A stretch of 55,215 bases of DNA from CAVSWN01 sp046728115. GTDB lineage: Bacteria; Acidobacteriota; Vicinamibacteria; Vicinamibacterales; CAVVIG01. The DNA is taken from assembly GCA_046728115.1 (NCBI GenBank), contig JBKPDW010000110.1, positions 1 through 55,215 of the forward strand, in the 5' to 3' direction. The position numbers were made by a program, and so were the translations under genes. Positions within the stretch are counted from its first letter, which is position 1, and the number at the start of each line of letters is the position of its first letter. Shown here one piece after another: positions 24,900 through 32,752 of the stretch. Under the pieces are notes generated by a model. The model was not told where the DNA came from and searched no databases. It saw only the letters and a list, made by a program, of their open reading frames with translations.

Positions 24900-25691
24900 T
24901 TAGCGGTTTATCCGGACGCTCCCGCTGAAGGTCTTGAAGCGCATCGATCCCTTGGAGGCCGGTGCCGGCGCTCCGGGCTCTGCTTCCGCCCTGACTGGTC
25001 CGGAGGCGCCTAGCTCAGCTCTGAGGGAACGTCGGCTGCTCGTTCGAAGCATCAGGGGGACATCCGAATTCAGCTGACCGCTGAAGGAGTTGAACGTCAC
25101 CGTCCCCCTGGCCGTTTCGGGCACGCGCACGTTGATGCTGCCGCTGAAAGTGTCCACATCAATCAGTTGGTCGGGTTGCCAGTTCCGGGCGGCGATTTCG
25201 ACCGAGCCGCTGAAGCTGTGGGCGCGAATCGAACCGATCATGTCCTCGAGCCGGATCCGCGACGAGAACCCGTGCACCCTGTGCGATCCCTCGAGTCCGG
25301 TCGCAAAGAGCGGAGCGCTGAAGACCTCGGCTTCGAGATTCGTCCGTTTCGGGACCTTGATGTCCAGGTCCGTTTCGACGATCCGGTTATGCCGGGACCA
25401 ATTCGCGTAGTCCTTGTGGTTCGCGTTGACGACCAGGGTCGACCCTTCAGTGTGTATATCGAGCTTGATATGGTCGAGTCGCTCTCGATCGGCGCGCCGC
25501 GTGGCCTCGATCGACGCGTTTTGTCGCGCCTCGCCGGTAATCGTTACACGGCCGGAAAAGTTCTTGACCCTCAGCGTGCCGCCTGGGGCGAGCGCGGCCG
25601 TTTGCGAGATGTGCTCGGTTTCAATGTCCGCAGCCACAACGAGCGTGCAGCCTGCCGAGAGGACAGCCAGAGCGAAAAGAGCATTTCGCAT
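24900..25691 (-). CDS. DUF4097-like exported beta-repeat protein
   Basis: Protein of 263 residues from the ATG at 25691, chosen because MRNALFALAVLSAGCTLVVAA is a signal peptide; the longer open frame upstream runs into the hisA spacer repeat. The mature part is a beta-solenoid-like series with a recurrent phenylalanine-serine-glycine turn: VKNFSGRVTI, AEVFSAPLF, VHGFSSRIRL, AHSFSGSVEI, VDTFSGSINV, FNSFSGQLNS and FKTFSGSVRI. This is the pattern of DUF4097/DUF4098 proteins, of unknown function. A cysteine at the end of the signal region might be a lipobox, but the fit is poor. It lies between hisA and the glycoconjugate operon, on the same strand. Confidence 0.75.
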   Translation of the reverse strand: MRNALFALAVLSAGCTLVVAADIETEHISQTAALAPGGTLRVKNFSGRVTITGEARQNASIEATRRADRERLDHIKLDIHTEGSTLVVNANHKDYANWSRHNRIVETDLDIKVPKRTNLEAEVFSAPLFATGLEGSHRVHGFSSRIRLEDMIGSIRAHSFSGSVEIAARNWQPDQLIDVDTFSGSINVRVPETARGTVTFNSFSGQLNSDVPLMLRTSSRRSLRAELGASGPVRAEAEPGAPAPASKGSMRFKTFSGSVRINR

Positions 25692-25713
25692 AGACGGTTG
25701 GACGAATCCGTTG

Positions 25714-25748
25714 GGTTCAGGGTTCAAGGTGCAGGACTCAGGGTTCAA
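25714..25748. repeat. Heptanucleotide array at the hisA stop
   Basis: Five seven-base units in a row: GGTTCAG, GGTTCAA, GGTGCAG, GACTCAG, GGTTCAA. The array runs over the hisA stop codon (25738-25740) and supplies its last codons. Confidence 0.8.
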
Positions 25749-26412
25749 GCCGGCCGGTGTACAGGGCCATGCCCACCACGGCGTCCACCCCGAGTGCGTC
25801 GAGTTCCTCGATTTCCGCGCGGCTGCTGATGCCACCCGCGGCCGTCAAACGGCGGCCGGTAACTCCCCGGACCTCGCGAATGGCAGCGAAATTGGCGCCC
25901 TGCATCAGTCCCTCGGTGTCCACGTTGGTATAGAGGAATTCGTCGCAATATGGCTCCAGAGCCTTGACGGCTTCGACCGGAGTGAGCGGCAGGACCGTCT
26001 TCCAGCCATGGATGACAACGCGGCCGCCGCGGCTGTCGACGGCGGCGATGATGCGATCACGGCCGATCGCATCGGCGAGCGTCGCGGCAAATTCCAGGTC
26101 GGGCCGGCCGTCTTTGAAGAGCGCCGAGCCCGCGATGACCTGGCCGGCGCCGGCGCCCAGGACGTCACGTGCGCGCGCGACCGTTCGAATGCCGCCACCG
26201 ACGCGGCAGGCGAGCGAGGCGGCAATCATCCGGACCAGCCCCAGGTTGTCGCCCGCGTCCATGGCGGCGTCCAGATCGATGACCTGCACTTTCGGAAAGC
26301 GATCGAAGCGACGGACCCAATGAAAGACATCCTCGTCTCGAATGGCGAGTCGTTCGCCCTGAACGAGCTGCACGACGGCGCCGCCCTGCAAATCGATCGA
26401 AGGAATCAGCAT
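25738..26412 (-). CDS. hisA: HisA, ProFAR isomerase
   Basis: Cytoplasmic (beta-alpha)8 barrel enzyme that isomerises ProFAR to PRFAR, step 4 of histidine synthesis; 224 residues from the ATG at 26412. MLIPSIDLQGGAVVQLVQG carries the catalytic Asp of the first strand; GGGIRTVA and TAAGGISS are the phosphate-binding loops, and TNVDTEGLMQG holds the second catalytic Asp (YTNVDTEG). It is somewhat shorter than the usual 240 residues, with the C-terminal end (TGRLEP) encoded by a spacer repeat. Seven bases separate it from hisF. It is the last his gene. Confidence 0.93.
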   Translation of the reverse strand: MLIPSIDLQGGAVVQLVQGERLAIRDEDVFHWVRRFDRFPKVQVIDLDAAMDAGDNLGLVRMIAASLACRVGGGIRTVARARDVLGAGAGQVIAGSALFKDGRPDLEFAATLADAIGRDRIIAAVDSRGGRVVIHGWKTVLPLTPVEAVKALEPYCDEFLYTNVDTEGLMQGANFAAIREVRGVTGRRLTAAGGISSRAEIEELDALGVDAVVGMALYTGRLEP

Positions 26413-26419
26413 TTCAGGT

Positions 26420-27175
26420 TCACACACGCACCGGTATTTCTCGAGCGCGGAGATACTCTTTGAGACTCCGCACGCTCGTCTCTGCGTAATGGAACATCGA
26501 CGCCGCCAGCGCGGCGTCGGCGCGACCTTTGGTGAAGACCTCCACAAAGTGGTTCAGCGTTCCAGCGCCTCCGGACGCAATGACCGGGATCGATACGGCT
26601 GACGACACCGCGGCCGTCAGCAGGCAGTCGAAGCCGGATTTCGTTCCGTCGCGATCGATTGACGTCAGCAGGATCTCCCCGGCCCCGCGGGATTCGGCCT
26701 CGCGTGCCCACTCGACTGCGTCGCGGCCGGTTGCGGTTTGGCCGCTGCGGGCGTAGACCGCGAATCGATCGCCATCCTGTTTGGCGTCGATCGCGATTAC
26801 GACGGCCTGGCTGCCGTACCGTGCAGCGAGTGTCGTGATGAGCGACGGGTCCGCCAGGGCCGCCGTGTTCAGGCTGACTTTATCGGCGCCGGCGTCGACT
26901 GCCGCGCCGGCATCCGACTCGGTTCGAATGCCCCCGCCGACCGCGAGAGGAATGAACAACTCGCGCGCGACGGCGCGGATCGTATCGGCAAGCGCCCGAC
27001 GCGCCTCGATCGTTGCCGTGATGTCGAGAATGACAAGTTCGTCGACCCCTTCAGCGTTGTACCGCCGCGCCAGTTCCGCGGGGTCGCCCGCCGACCGCAA
27101 CCCTTCGAAATTGATGCCCTTGACCACCTGTCCATTTCGGACGTCCAGGCAGGCGATGATGCGTTTAGAGAGCAT
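26420..27175 (-). CDS. hisF: HisF, imidazole glycerol phosphate synthase cyclase subunit
   Basis: Cyclase half of IGP synthase, 251 residues from the ATG at 27175; it takes ammonia from HisH and closes the imidazole ring. Seen: LSKRIIACLDVRNGQVVKG with the catalytic Asp, the phosphate loops VGGGIRTESD and VIASGGAGTL, and TSIDRDGTKSG with the second catalytic Asp. The length is normal. The first 11 bases overlap the end of hisH, fitting 1:1 production of the two subunits. Confidence 0.95.
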   Translation of the reverse strand: MLSKRIIACLDVRNGQVVKGINFEGLRSAGDPAELARRYNAEGVDELVILDITATIEARRALADTIRAVARELFIPLAVGGGIRTESDAGAAVDAGADKVSLNTAALADPSLITTLAARYGSQAVVIAIDAKQDGDRFAVYARSGQTATGRDAVEWAREAESRGAGEILLTSIDRDGTKSGFDCLLTAAVSSAVSIPVIASGGAGTLNHFVEVFTKGRADAALAASMFHYAETSVRSLKEYLRAREIPVRV

Positions 27176-27776
27176 CAGGCACGCACCGCACAAAGTTCCG
27201 CAACACCTGCAATCCGACGTCTCCGGATTTCTCGGGATGAAACTGCACCCCTGCGATGTGATCGCGGCGCACGATCGCCGCAAAGCGCTGACCATGTTCC
27301 GTCACGGCGACCGTGTCGGCGGTGATCGGCGCGACGTAGCTGTGGGTGAAATACACCTGTGCGCCGGCTGGCACGCCAGACACGATCGAGTCCTGGCGCG
27401 CGATCGTCAGACTGTTCCAGCCGACATGAGGGACTTTGACGTTGGCTGCCTCCAGCCTGACGACGTGGCCCGACAGCACACCCAGTCCCTTCAGGTCCGG
27501 CGCCTCGTCGCTGGATTCGTACAGCCACTGCATCCCGAGACAGATCCCAAGCAGGCGGCGTCCGCTGTCGACGTGCCGGCGAATCGCGTCGATCCAGTCT
27601 GCCGTCAGAACCCGTGTCGCGCCGAAATGCCCAACGCCGGGCACGATGATCGTCTCCGCTGGTGAAATGTCCTCAGGTACTCCGGGCACGAACACCTGGG
27701 CGCCAATCGCCGCAAGCGCCTTCTTCACCGACGTCAGATTCCCCGCCTGGTAGTCAATGAGCGCGATCATCGGCAC
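27165..27776 (-). CDS. hisH: HisH, IGP synthase glutamine amidotransferase subunit
   Basis: Class I glutamine amidotransferase subunit, 203 residues from a GTG at 27776, or 201 from the ATG at 27770. The catalytic triad is visible: Cys in LGICLGMQWLYESS, and His and Glu in GVQFHPEKSG. IALIDYQAGNLTSVKKAL is the usual N terminus (in part DYQAGNLTSV), and the oxyanion strand is PGVGHFG. It lies 10 bases after hisB and overlaps hisF. Confidence 0.95.
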   Translation of the reverse strand: MPMIALIDYQAGNLTSVKKALAAIGAQVFVPGVPEDISPAETIIVPGVGHFGATRVLTADWIDAIRRHVDSGRRLLGICLGMQWLYESSDEAPDLKGLGVLSGHVVRLEAANVKVPHVGWNSLTIARQDSIVSGVPAGAQVYFTHSYVAPITADTVAVTEHGQRFAAIVRRDHIAGVQFHPEKSGDVGLQVLRNFVRCVPDAL

Positions 27777-27786
27777 GGCGTCGTCC

Positions 27787-28362
27787 TTACAAGAGTCCCT
27801 TGGTGCTCGGCAGCATCCGCGCCAGACGCCTGTCTCGCGCGCACGCGACGCGCAGGGCTCGGCCGAATGCCTTGAAAACGGCCTCGATCTTGTGATGACT
27901 CGATCGTCCGTACAACACTTTCGCGTGGACGTTCGCGCGAGCTCCGATCGAAAACCCTTCGAAGAAGTCGTGGACCAGCTCGGTCTGCAAATCGCCCACC
28001 CGCGCGGTCTTCACGCGCACGTCGATCACCGCGTGCGGGCGGCCGCCGAGATCGATAGCGGCGACTGCCAGCGTCTCGTCCATCGGCATCACGAAATATC
28101 CGGCTCGATTGATCCCTCGTCGGGTACCCAGCGCCTTCGAGACGGCCTCGCCGAGTGCGATGCCGAGATCTTCCACAGTGTGGTGCTGATCGACGTCCAA
28201 ATCGCCGTTCGCTTCCACACGCAGGTCGAACGCGCCGTGACGCGCGACCAGCTCCAGCATGTGATCGAGAAACCGGATGCCGCTGCGCACCAGATAGCGC
28301 CCCTTGCCGTCGAGCGCGATCGACAGCTTGATGTGCGTTTCCTTCGTCCGCCGATCGATCAT
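27787..28362 (-). CDS. hisB: HisB, imidazoleglycerol-phosphate dehydratase (monofunctional)
   Basis: Dehydratase acting at step 6, 191 residues from the ATG at 28362, which overlaps the hisC stop (ATGA). Metal-binding motifs are intact: FLDHMLELVARHG, DQHHTVEDLGIALGEA and the C-terminal SSHHKIEAVFKAFGRAL. There is no N-terminal histidinol-phosphatase domain, so that activity must be encoded elsewhere; no such gene is in this window. Confidence 0.95.
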   Translation of the reverse strand: MIDRRTKETHIKLSIALDGKGRYLVRSGIRFLDHMLELVARHGAFDLRVEANGDLDVDQHHTVEDLGIALGEAVSKALGTRRGINRAGYFVMPMDETLAVAAIDLGGRPHAVIDVRVKTARVGDLQTELVHDFFEGFSIGARANVHAKVLYGRSSHHKIEAVFKAFGRALRVACARDRRLARMLPSTKGLL

Positions 28363-29402
28363 TGCGCGGCGCACAACACCTCTTCCATCACGGCGATGCA
28401 GTGTCGCGTGTGTGCAACGATGCCGGCGCCCACCCGGATGCAGCCGGCACAGCCCGGCTCCGTGGATCGATCGCGAATGTACACGCCCCGGTCGAAGGCG
28501 CCTTGGACGAGCGCACTCGTGCGATCGCCGGCACACACGAGGACGAAGTTCGCCGAGCTCTGCCAGTAAGTCAGTCCCAGCCGGTCGCAGGCGTCGTACA
28601 GCAGCGCTTTCGATTCCTTGACCTGGCGCAGGTATTCATTCAGGTGATCGAGATCGCCGAGCGCGGCCTCAATGGCCGTGACGGCTGCAAGGTTGACGCT
28701 GTACACCGGAATGGCGCGACGGATCGCATCGACCGTATCGGGTGCACCGACCAGGCAACCGATGCGAAGCCCCGCCAGACCGAACGCCTTCGAGAACGTG
28801 CGCCCGACGATCACGTTCGGAAACGTCGCGAGCTCCGGAATGAAACTGATGCCGGCAAACTCGGCGTACGCTTCGTCGACAAAGACCACGGCTTCCTTCG
28901 GGACGCGCTGCGCTATCGTGCGGATCGCATCGAGCGGCATCGAGACGCCCGTCGGGTTGTTGGGGTTCGTCAGGAAGATGACGCGCGTCTGCGGCGTGAT
29001 GCCGGCGAGGACGCGATCGAGCGCGAACGAAAAGTCGCGATTCGGCAGCACCTGCACGAGGCGTCCGCCGGCGACCGCCGTATCGAAGCGGAAGATCTCG
29101 AATGCGGGTTCGGGGACGACGGCTTCGAGGACGGGTCCGCCGACGGATGGACGCAGGTAGGCGACGGCGAGCGCCATGATCCCTTCGTCGAGGCCGTTGG
29201 TCAACGTGACGCGATCGGCATCGACGCCAAGATATTGCGCAACCGTGGCGGTGGCGGCGTCGTAGGGCGGATAGAAACCAATCCGATCGGCGCGCAGCCG
29301 TGCCAGCGCTTCGATGACTCTCGGCGAACAGCCACCCGTGTTCTCGTTCTGATGCAACCGCAAGCCGTCGTACAGCTCGGGCGGTTTCTGGTAATGCGAC
29401 AC
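28359..29402 (-). CDS. hisC: HisC, histidinol-phosphate aminotransferase
   Basis: PLP-dependent class II aminotransferase, 347 residues, normal length. The N-terminal LHQNENTGGCSPRV segment is typical. The PLP lysine lies in TFSKAFGLAGLRIG; NPNNPTG and VFVDEAYAEF are the cofactor-binding motifs, and the phosphate-binding Arg is in GCIRVGAG. It starts one base after the hisD stop, so it is in the same transcript. Substrate is imidazole acetol-phosphate. Confidence 0.93.
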   Translation of the reverse strand: MSHYQKPPELYDGLRLHQNENTGGCSPRVIEALARLRADRIGFYPPYDAATATVAQYLGVDADRVTLTNGLDEGIMALAVAYLRPSVGGPVLEAVVPEPAFEIFRFDTAVAGGRLVQVLPNRDFSFALDRVLAGITPQTRVIFLTNPNNPTGVSMPLDAIRTIAQRVPKEAVVFVDEAYAEFAGISFIPELATFPNVIVGRTFSKAFGLAGLRIGCLVGAPDTVDAIRRAIPVYSVNLAAVTAIEAALGDLDHLNEYLRQVKESKALLYDACDRLGLTYWQSSANFVLVCAGDRTSALVQGAFDRGVYIRDRSTEPGCAGCIRVGAGIVAHTRHCIAVMEEVLCAAQ

Positions 29403-29403
29403 G

Positions 29404-30645
29404 TCACGCGCCTTTCAAGCGAATCTCGATCGACTCTGCATGTGCGTTGAGCCCCTCGGCACGCGCGAGGGGCAGGATGATCGGCGCCAGCCCGGCGAGT
29501 CCTGCCCGCGTCAGTCGCTGCACCGACATGACGCGCATGAAGTCTGCGGCCGACAAGCCGCCGCGAAACCGCGCCGCGCCAGCCGTTGGCAGGACGTGGT
29601 TGGACCCTGTCGCGTAGTCGCCCGCGGCCTGCGCGCTGTACGGGCCGATGAACACGGCGCCAGCAGTCAGCGATCGGCGGCCCAGGTCTTCGCTTTCGAT
29701 GACCAGATGCTCCGGTGCGAACCGATTGGCCAGCATCATCGCCTCGTCGCTCGATCGCGCGATGACGATCGCGCCATGCTGCGCGACCGAGCGGGCAGCG
29801 ATCGTGCGAAATTTGCACGCCTTGTTCACGGCGTTGGCTACCGCGGTGCCAAGACGCCGGTTCCACGTGATGAAGATCGCTCTCGCGTCGGGATCGTGCT
29901 CGGCCTGCGCCGACAGATCGGCGGCAATCCAGGCCGGCCGGCCGCGGCCGGCGACGATGACGATCTCGGTGGGGCCGGCGTAGAAATCGATGGCGCACTG
30001 GCCGGCTACGAGGGATTTCGCCGTAGCCACGTACCGATTGCCGGGCCCGACGATCTTGTCCACCCGAGGCACCGCCGGAGTGCCGAATGCCATGGCCGCA
30101 ATCGCGTGCGCGCCGCCCATTCGAAAGAGCCTCGTCACGCCGGCCTCGAGCGCGGCGGCCATCACCACCGGATCGGGCCGTGGACATGCCACGATGATTT
30201 CCCTCACTCCCGCCACTCTCGCCGGCACCGTCGTCATCAACAGCGAGGACGGCAACGGAAAGCGACCGGCGGGGACGTAACACCCCACGCGTGCGAGCGG
30301 CTCGACGCGCTGTTCGATCGACACACCGGACGCAACCTCGAGATCCCAATGGCGCGGAATCTGGCGGAATGCCACGCGCGCGATGTGCGCGGCGGCACGT
30401 GCGATTGCGCGCCGCGTCGCCACGTCCACCCGCGCGGCCGCGGACTGCATCTCGCTGGCGGACACTTCGAGCGGACCCGACAGGTCGTCGAACCGCCGTG
30501 CGAATCGAACGAGCGCCCGATCGCCTCCCGAGCGAACCGCATCGACAATCGTCCGCACCCGGCGCTCGAACCCAGGGTCCGCGCGTGTTGCAGGCGTCAG
30601 CAGCCGGCGAATCGCCTTCTTATCGGTCGCCTCGACAATCCTCAA
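29404..30645 (-). CDS. hisD: HisD, histidinol dehydrogenase
   Basis: NAD-dependent, zinc-binding enzyme for the last two oxidations, 413 residues. Seen: VGCYVPAGRFPLPSSLLM, KIVGPGNRYVATAK, the catalytic and zinc region AGPTEIVIVAGRG, the ASPxH equivalent FAPEHLVIESED and the C-terminal ARAEGLNAHAESIEIR. No truncation. A spacer of 128 bases (30646-30773) separates it from hisG; I see no gene there, and it could hold a small mobile or structured element. Confidence 0.94.
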   Translation of the reverse strand: MRIVEATDKKAIRRLLTPATRADPGFERRVRTIVDAVRSGGDRALVRFARRFDDLSGPLEVSASEMQSAAARVDVATRRAIARAAAHIARVAFRQIPRHWDLEVASGVSIEQRVEPLARVGCYVPAGRFPLPSSLLMTTVPARVAGVREIIVACPRPDPVVMAAALEAGVTRLFRMGGAHAIAAMAFGTPAVPRVDKIVGPGNRYVATAKSLVAGQCAIDFYAGPTEIVIVAGRGRPAWIAADLSAQAEHDPDARAIFITWNRRLGTAVANAVNKACKFRTIAARSVAQHGAIVIARSSDEAMMLANRFAPEHLVIESEDLGRRSLTAGAVFIGPYSAQAAGDYATGSNHVLPTAGAARFRGGLSAADFMRVMSVQRLTRAGLAGLAPIILPLARAEGLNAHAESIEIRLKGA

Positions 30646-30773
30646 TCGATTAATCTCCCAACCCGTGCCACCCGCCCGACCGCTCTACGTCCTACCTGCT
30701 CTTCCAGTCCGTTCCTCCCAACCGCCCGCTGGGCTGAAGCCTTGGCGCCACAAGCGCGGTTTCTAGTCCCTGG

Positions 30774-31661
30774 CTACAGAACAATCTTGTTCAGCGGATA
30801 CTCGACGATCCCCTGGGCGCGCGCTGATTTCAACCGCGGAATCAGATCGCGCACCGTTCGTTCCTCGATGATCGTGTTGACCGCCACCCACTCCTCGTCG
30901 CTCAGTCCGGAAATCGTCGGCCGCTGAAGCGCCGGCAGCAGCGCGAGGACCGCGTCGAGATCGGCGCGCCGGACGTTCAGCATCAGGCCCACGCGACCTT
31001 GAGCTTCGATCGCGGCCCGGAGCAGCAGTGCGATGTTTTCCAGCTTCGTTCGCTTCCACTGGTCGGCGAGCGCCGTGTGGTTCGCGATGAGCTGTGTGTT
31101 CGATTCCATCACGGTGTCGACGATCCGCAGTCGATTGGCGCGAAGGGTCGAGCCTGTTTCGGTCGCCTCGACGATCGCGTCGGCGAGAACCGGTGGTTTC
31201 ACCTCGGTGGCGCCCCACGAGAACTCGACGTTCACCTTGACGCCATGCCGCTCGAAATACGCGCGCGTTGCGCGAACGAGTTCCGTTGCGACGGTCTTCC
31301 CCTCGAGGTCCCTCGGGCAGCGAATCGAGGACTCCTCCGGTGCTGCCAGCACCCATTTGACTTTCCCGAAACTCTGCTTCGAATAAATCAGATCAGCGAT
31401 GGTCGTGATGACGCCGGTCCGGCCGTCGCCGGCCTCGTGCTCGGCGATCCAGTCCTGTCCCGTCAGACCGGCGTCGAGCACGCCATCCGAGACATAGCGC
31501 GCCATTTCCTGCGCGCGGATCAACATGCATTCGAGTTCCGGATCGTCAACCGCCGGAAAGTACGATCGTGAGCTGACGTAGATGTTGAAGCCCGCGCGTG
31601 CGAACAACTGCACGGTCGCGTCCTGCAACGAACCCTTGGGAATGCCGAGTTTCAGTGTCAT
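30774..31661 (-). CDS. hisG: HisG, ATP phosphoribosyltransferase (long form)
   Basis: First enzyme of the pathway, 295 residues from the ATG at 31661; the upstream frame extension is spacer. LKLGIPKGSLQDATVQLFARAG is the catalytic N terminus (in part GIPKGSLQDATVQLF); DAGLTGQDWIAEHE and the PRPP-binding ADAIVEATETGSTLRANRL region follow (in part EATETGSTLRAN). The last 75 residues (VGLMLNVRRADLDAVLALLP, ending IVEYPLNKIVL) are the ACT-like regulatory domain of the long form, so the enzyme should be a hexamer inhibited by histidine without HisZ. Confidence 0.95.
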   Translation of the reverse strand: MTLKLGIPKGSLQDATVQLFARAGFNIYVSSRSYFPAVDDPELECMLIRAQEMARYVSDGVLDAGLTGQDWIAEHEAGDGRTGVITTIADLIYSKQSFGKVKWVLAAPEESSIRCPRDLEGKTVATELVRATRAYFERHGVKVNVEFSWGATEVKPPVLADAIVEATETGSTLRANRLRIVDTVMESNTQLIANHTALADQWKRTKLENIALLLRAAIEAQGRVGLMLNVRRADLDAVLALLPALQRPTISGLSDEEWVAVNTIIEERTVRDLIPRLKSARAQGIVEYPLNKIVL

Positions 31662-31734
31662 GGCTTCAGTCACACCTCCAGCACGGGGCGCAAGCTCTCC
31701 ACTGCGCGGCGCGACGCTCTCCGCCACAGACGAC

Positions 31735-31790
31735 ACACGGGACACGGGGCAGGACTTTCATGCTCCGTGTCTCCCGTGTCCCCCGTGGTG
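31735..31790. repeat. Inverted short tandem repeats between hisI and hisG
   Basis: ACACGGG occurs twice in tandem at 31735-31748. GGGACACGGG (31739-31748) pairs with CCCGTGTCCC (31773-31782). Related degenerate units CCGTGTCT, CCCGTGTC, CCCCGTGG follow. The hisI stop is inside the element, which therefore encodes the extra HisI tail. Confidence 0.75.
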
Positions 31791-32117
31791 GAGAGATTCT
31801 GGAGCTGGCTCGAGCTTGCGATAGAAACACGTTCTCGCCCCCGTGTGGCACACGTTGCCGTCGCCGAGGCGTTTCACCTTCACGAGCACCGTGTCATCGT
31901 CGCAATCCACGAGGATGTCGATCACTTCGAGCCTGTTGCCGGAGGTTTCGCCCTTGGTCCACAGCCTGTTGCGCGTGCGGCTGAAGAACGTGGCATAGCC
32001 GGTCCGCCTGGTGTCAGCCAGCGCCTGTTCGTTCATGAAGCCGACCATCAGCACTTCGGCCGAGTCCGCATCCTGAATGACCGCGGGTATCAGTCCGTCG
32101 AGTTTTGAAAAGTCCAT
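31758..32117 (-). CDS. hisI: HisI, phosphoribosyl-AMP cyclohydrolase
   Basis: Zinc and magnesium enzyme for step 3, 119 residues. DCDDDTVLVKV holds the metal aspartates and CHTGARTCFYR the zinc cysteine and histidine. Its N terminus FSKLDGLIPAVIQDADSAEVLMVGFMN is standard (in part GLIPAVIQDADS). The tail after FYRKLEP (SLHHGGHGRHGA) comes from repeat DNA. No HisE (phosphoribosyl-ATP pyrophosphohydrolase) domain or gene is seen. This is the first structural gene; its ATG follows the attenuator T-run directly, with no normal ribosome site. Confidence 0.94.
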   Translation of the reverse strand: MDFSKLDGLIPAVIQDADSAEVLMVGFMNEQALADTRRTGYATFFSRTRNRLWTKGETSGNRLEVIDILVDCDDDTVLVKVKRLGDGNVCHTGARTCFYRKLEPAPESLHHGGHGRHGA

Positions 32118-32146
32118 AAAAGAAAAAACCCCGCCGGATGGCGGGG
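32118..32146 (-). terminator. his operon attenuator terminator
   Basis: On the minus strand, stem CCCCGCC (32146-32140), loop ATCC, stem GGCGGGG (32135-32129), then TTTTTTCTTTT to 32118. The hisI ATG starts at 32117. A rival pairing is available: GGCGGG at 32199-32194, at the leader stop codon, is complementary to the CCCGCC of the 5' stem arm. Confidence 0.85.
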
Positions 32147-32153
32147 TCCCTTT

Positions 32154-32195
32154 TTGGTCCTTGGTTCCTGGTGCCTGGTCCCTGGTGCTTGGTCC
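32154..32195. repeat. Heptanucleotide array inside the his leader
   Basis: Six seven-base units in a row: TTGGTCC, TTGGTTC, CTGGTGC, CTGGTCC, CTGGTGC, TTGGTCC. It lies between the leader peptide stop and the terminator, so it sets the distance between the antiterminator and terminator parts. Confidence 0.85.
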
Positions 32196-32198
32196 CGC

Positions 32199-32270
32199 CT
32201 AGATCGCGCACACTCCACTGGCCCGATGGCCGTGATGATGGAAGTGGCCGTGATGGCAGACCGCGAACAT
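32199..32270 (-). CDS. hisL: His leader peptide
   Basis: A 23-residue open frame, ATG at 32270 and TAG at 32201-32199, with seven histidines: MFAVC, then HHGHFHHHGH, then RASGVCAI. It precedes a Rho-independent terminator and the hisIGDCBHFA genes in the same direction. This is the classical arrangement of his attenuation: with scarce charged His-tRNA the ribosome stalls on the His codons and an antiterminator forms; with ample His-tRNA it reaches the stop and the terminator forms. The His codons mix CAT and CAC. There is no clear ribosome site; the likely promoter puts the mRNA start within a few bases of the ATG. Confidence 0.85.
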   Translation of the reverse strand: MFAVCHHGHFHHHGHRASGVCAI

Positions 32271-32279
32271 GAAGATGTG

Positions 32280-32309
32280 AGCCTAGCCGATCGTCAAATG
32301 ACGTGTCAA
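32280..32309 (-). promoter_or_regulatory. his operon promoter
   Basis: Minus strand TTGACA (32309-32304), 18 bases, then TAGGCT (32285-32280). The transcript should start near 32273, three bases before the leader ATG. The -35 overlaps the stop codon of the upstream regulator gene. Confidence 0.6.
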
Positions 32310-32752
32310 CGGCGCCGGTCGGCGTTGGAAGGCGGCGTGGCCTCGCGGGCGACCATGACTTCGGTCGCCTTGATAATCGCGAGCGCATCATCCCCTCTGC
32401 GAAGCTTCAACTCTTCGACGGCGTCGCGTGTGATGACGGCGGTCAGTGTTTGATCGCCAATCTTGAGCCGCACCTGGGCGAGGAGGCCCTCGACGCGGAC
32501 CTCGTCGACGTATCCATGCAGCTGATTCCGCCCGCTGATCGAGACGATCGCGCCGGTCCGCCGCGGCGGCCGCTTGCGCGCGTTCGGCCTCGTCGACGGC
32601 GCCAGCAGGCGATCGACCTCGTTTTCGGCAATGCGATGGTGGCCGCCGCTGGTCAGCCGCGTGCGGACGCGGCCTTCGTAGATCCAATGCTTCAGTGTGG
32701 AGTAGCCGACACCGAGGCGCCGCGCAGCCTGTCTGACCGTCAGGAGTGACAT
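32306..32752 (-). CDS. MerR/excisionase-type HTH regulator with Mop (TOBE) domain
   Basis: One-component regulator of 148 residues. Residues 1-50 are a helix-turn-helix of the MerR/excisionase kind (LLTVRQAARRLGVGYSTLKHWIYEG). Residues about 67-138 are a molybdopterin-binding Mop domain (SISGRNQLHGYVDEVRVEG, LTAVITRDAVEELKLRRGD, AIIKATEVMV; quoted in part). It is divergent from modABC with 54 bases between them, so it is probably a molybdate or tungstate sensor that controls modABC, as ModE does with a different DNA-binding domain. The C-terminal tail is not conserved in type. Confidence 0.85.
   Translation of the reverse strand: MSLLTVRQAARRLGVGYSTLKHWIYEGRVRTRLTSGGHHRIAENEVDRLLAPSTRPNARKRPPRRTGAIVSISGRNQLHGYVDEVRVEGLLAQVRLKIGDQTLTAVITRDAVEELKLRRGDDALAIIKATEVMVAREATPPSNADRRR

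Noticed and set aside
30646..30773. Separate regulatory leader or gene between hisG and hisD
   Set aside because: No His-rich short frame, terminator or credible coding frame could be seen in this 128-base spacer.
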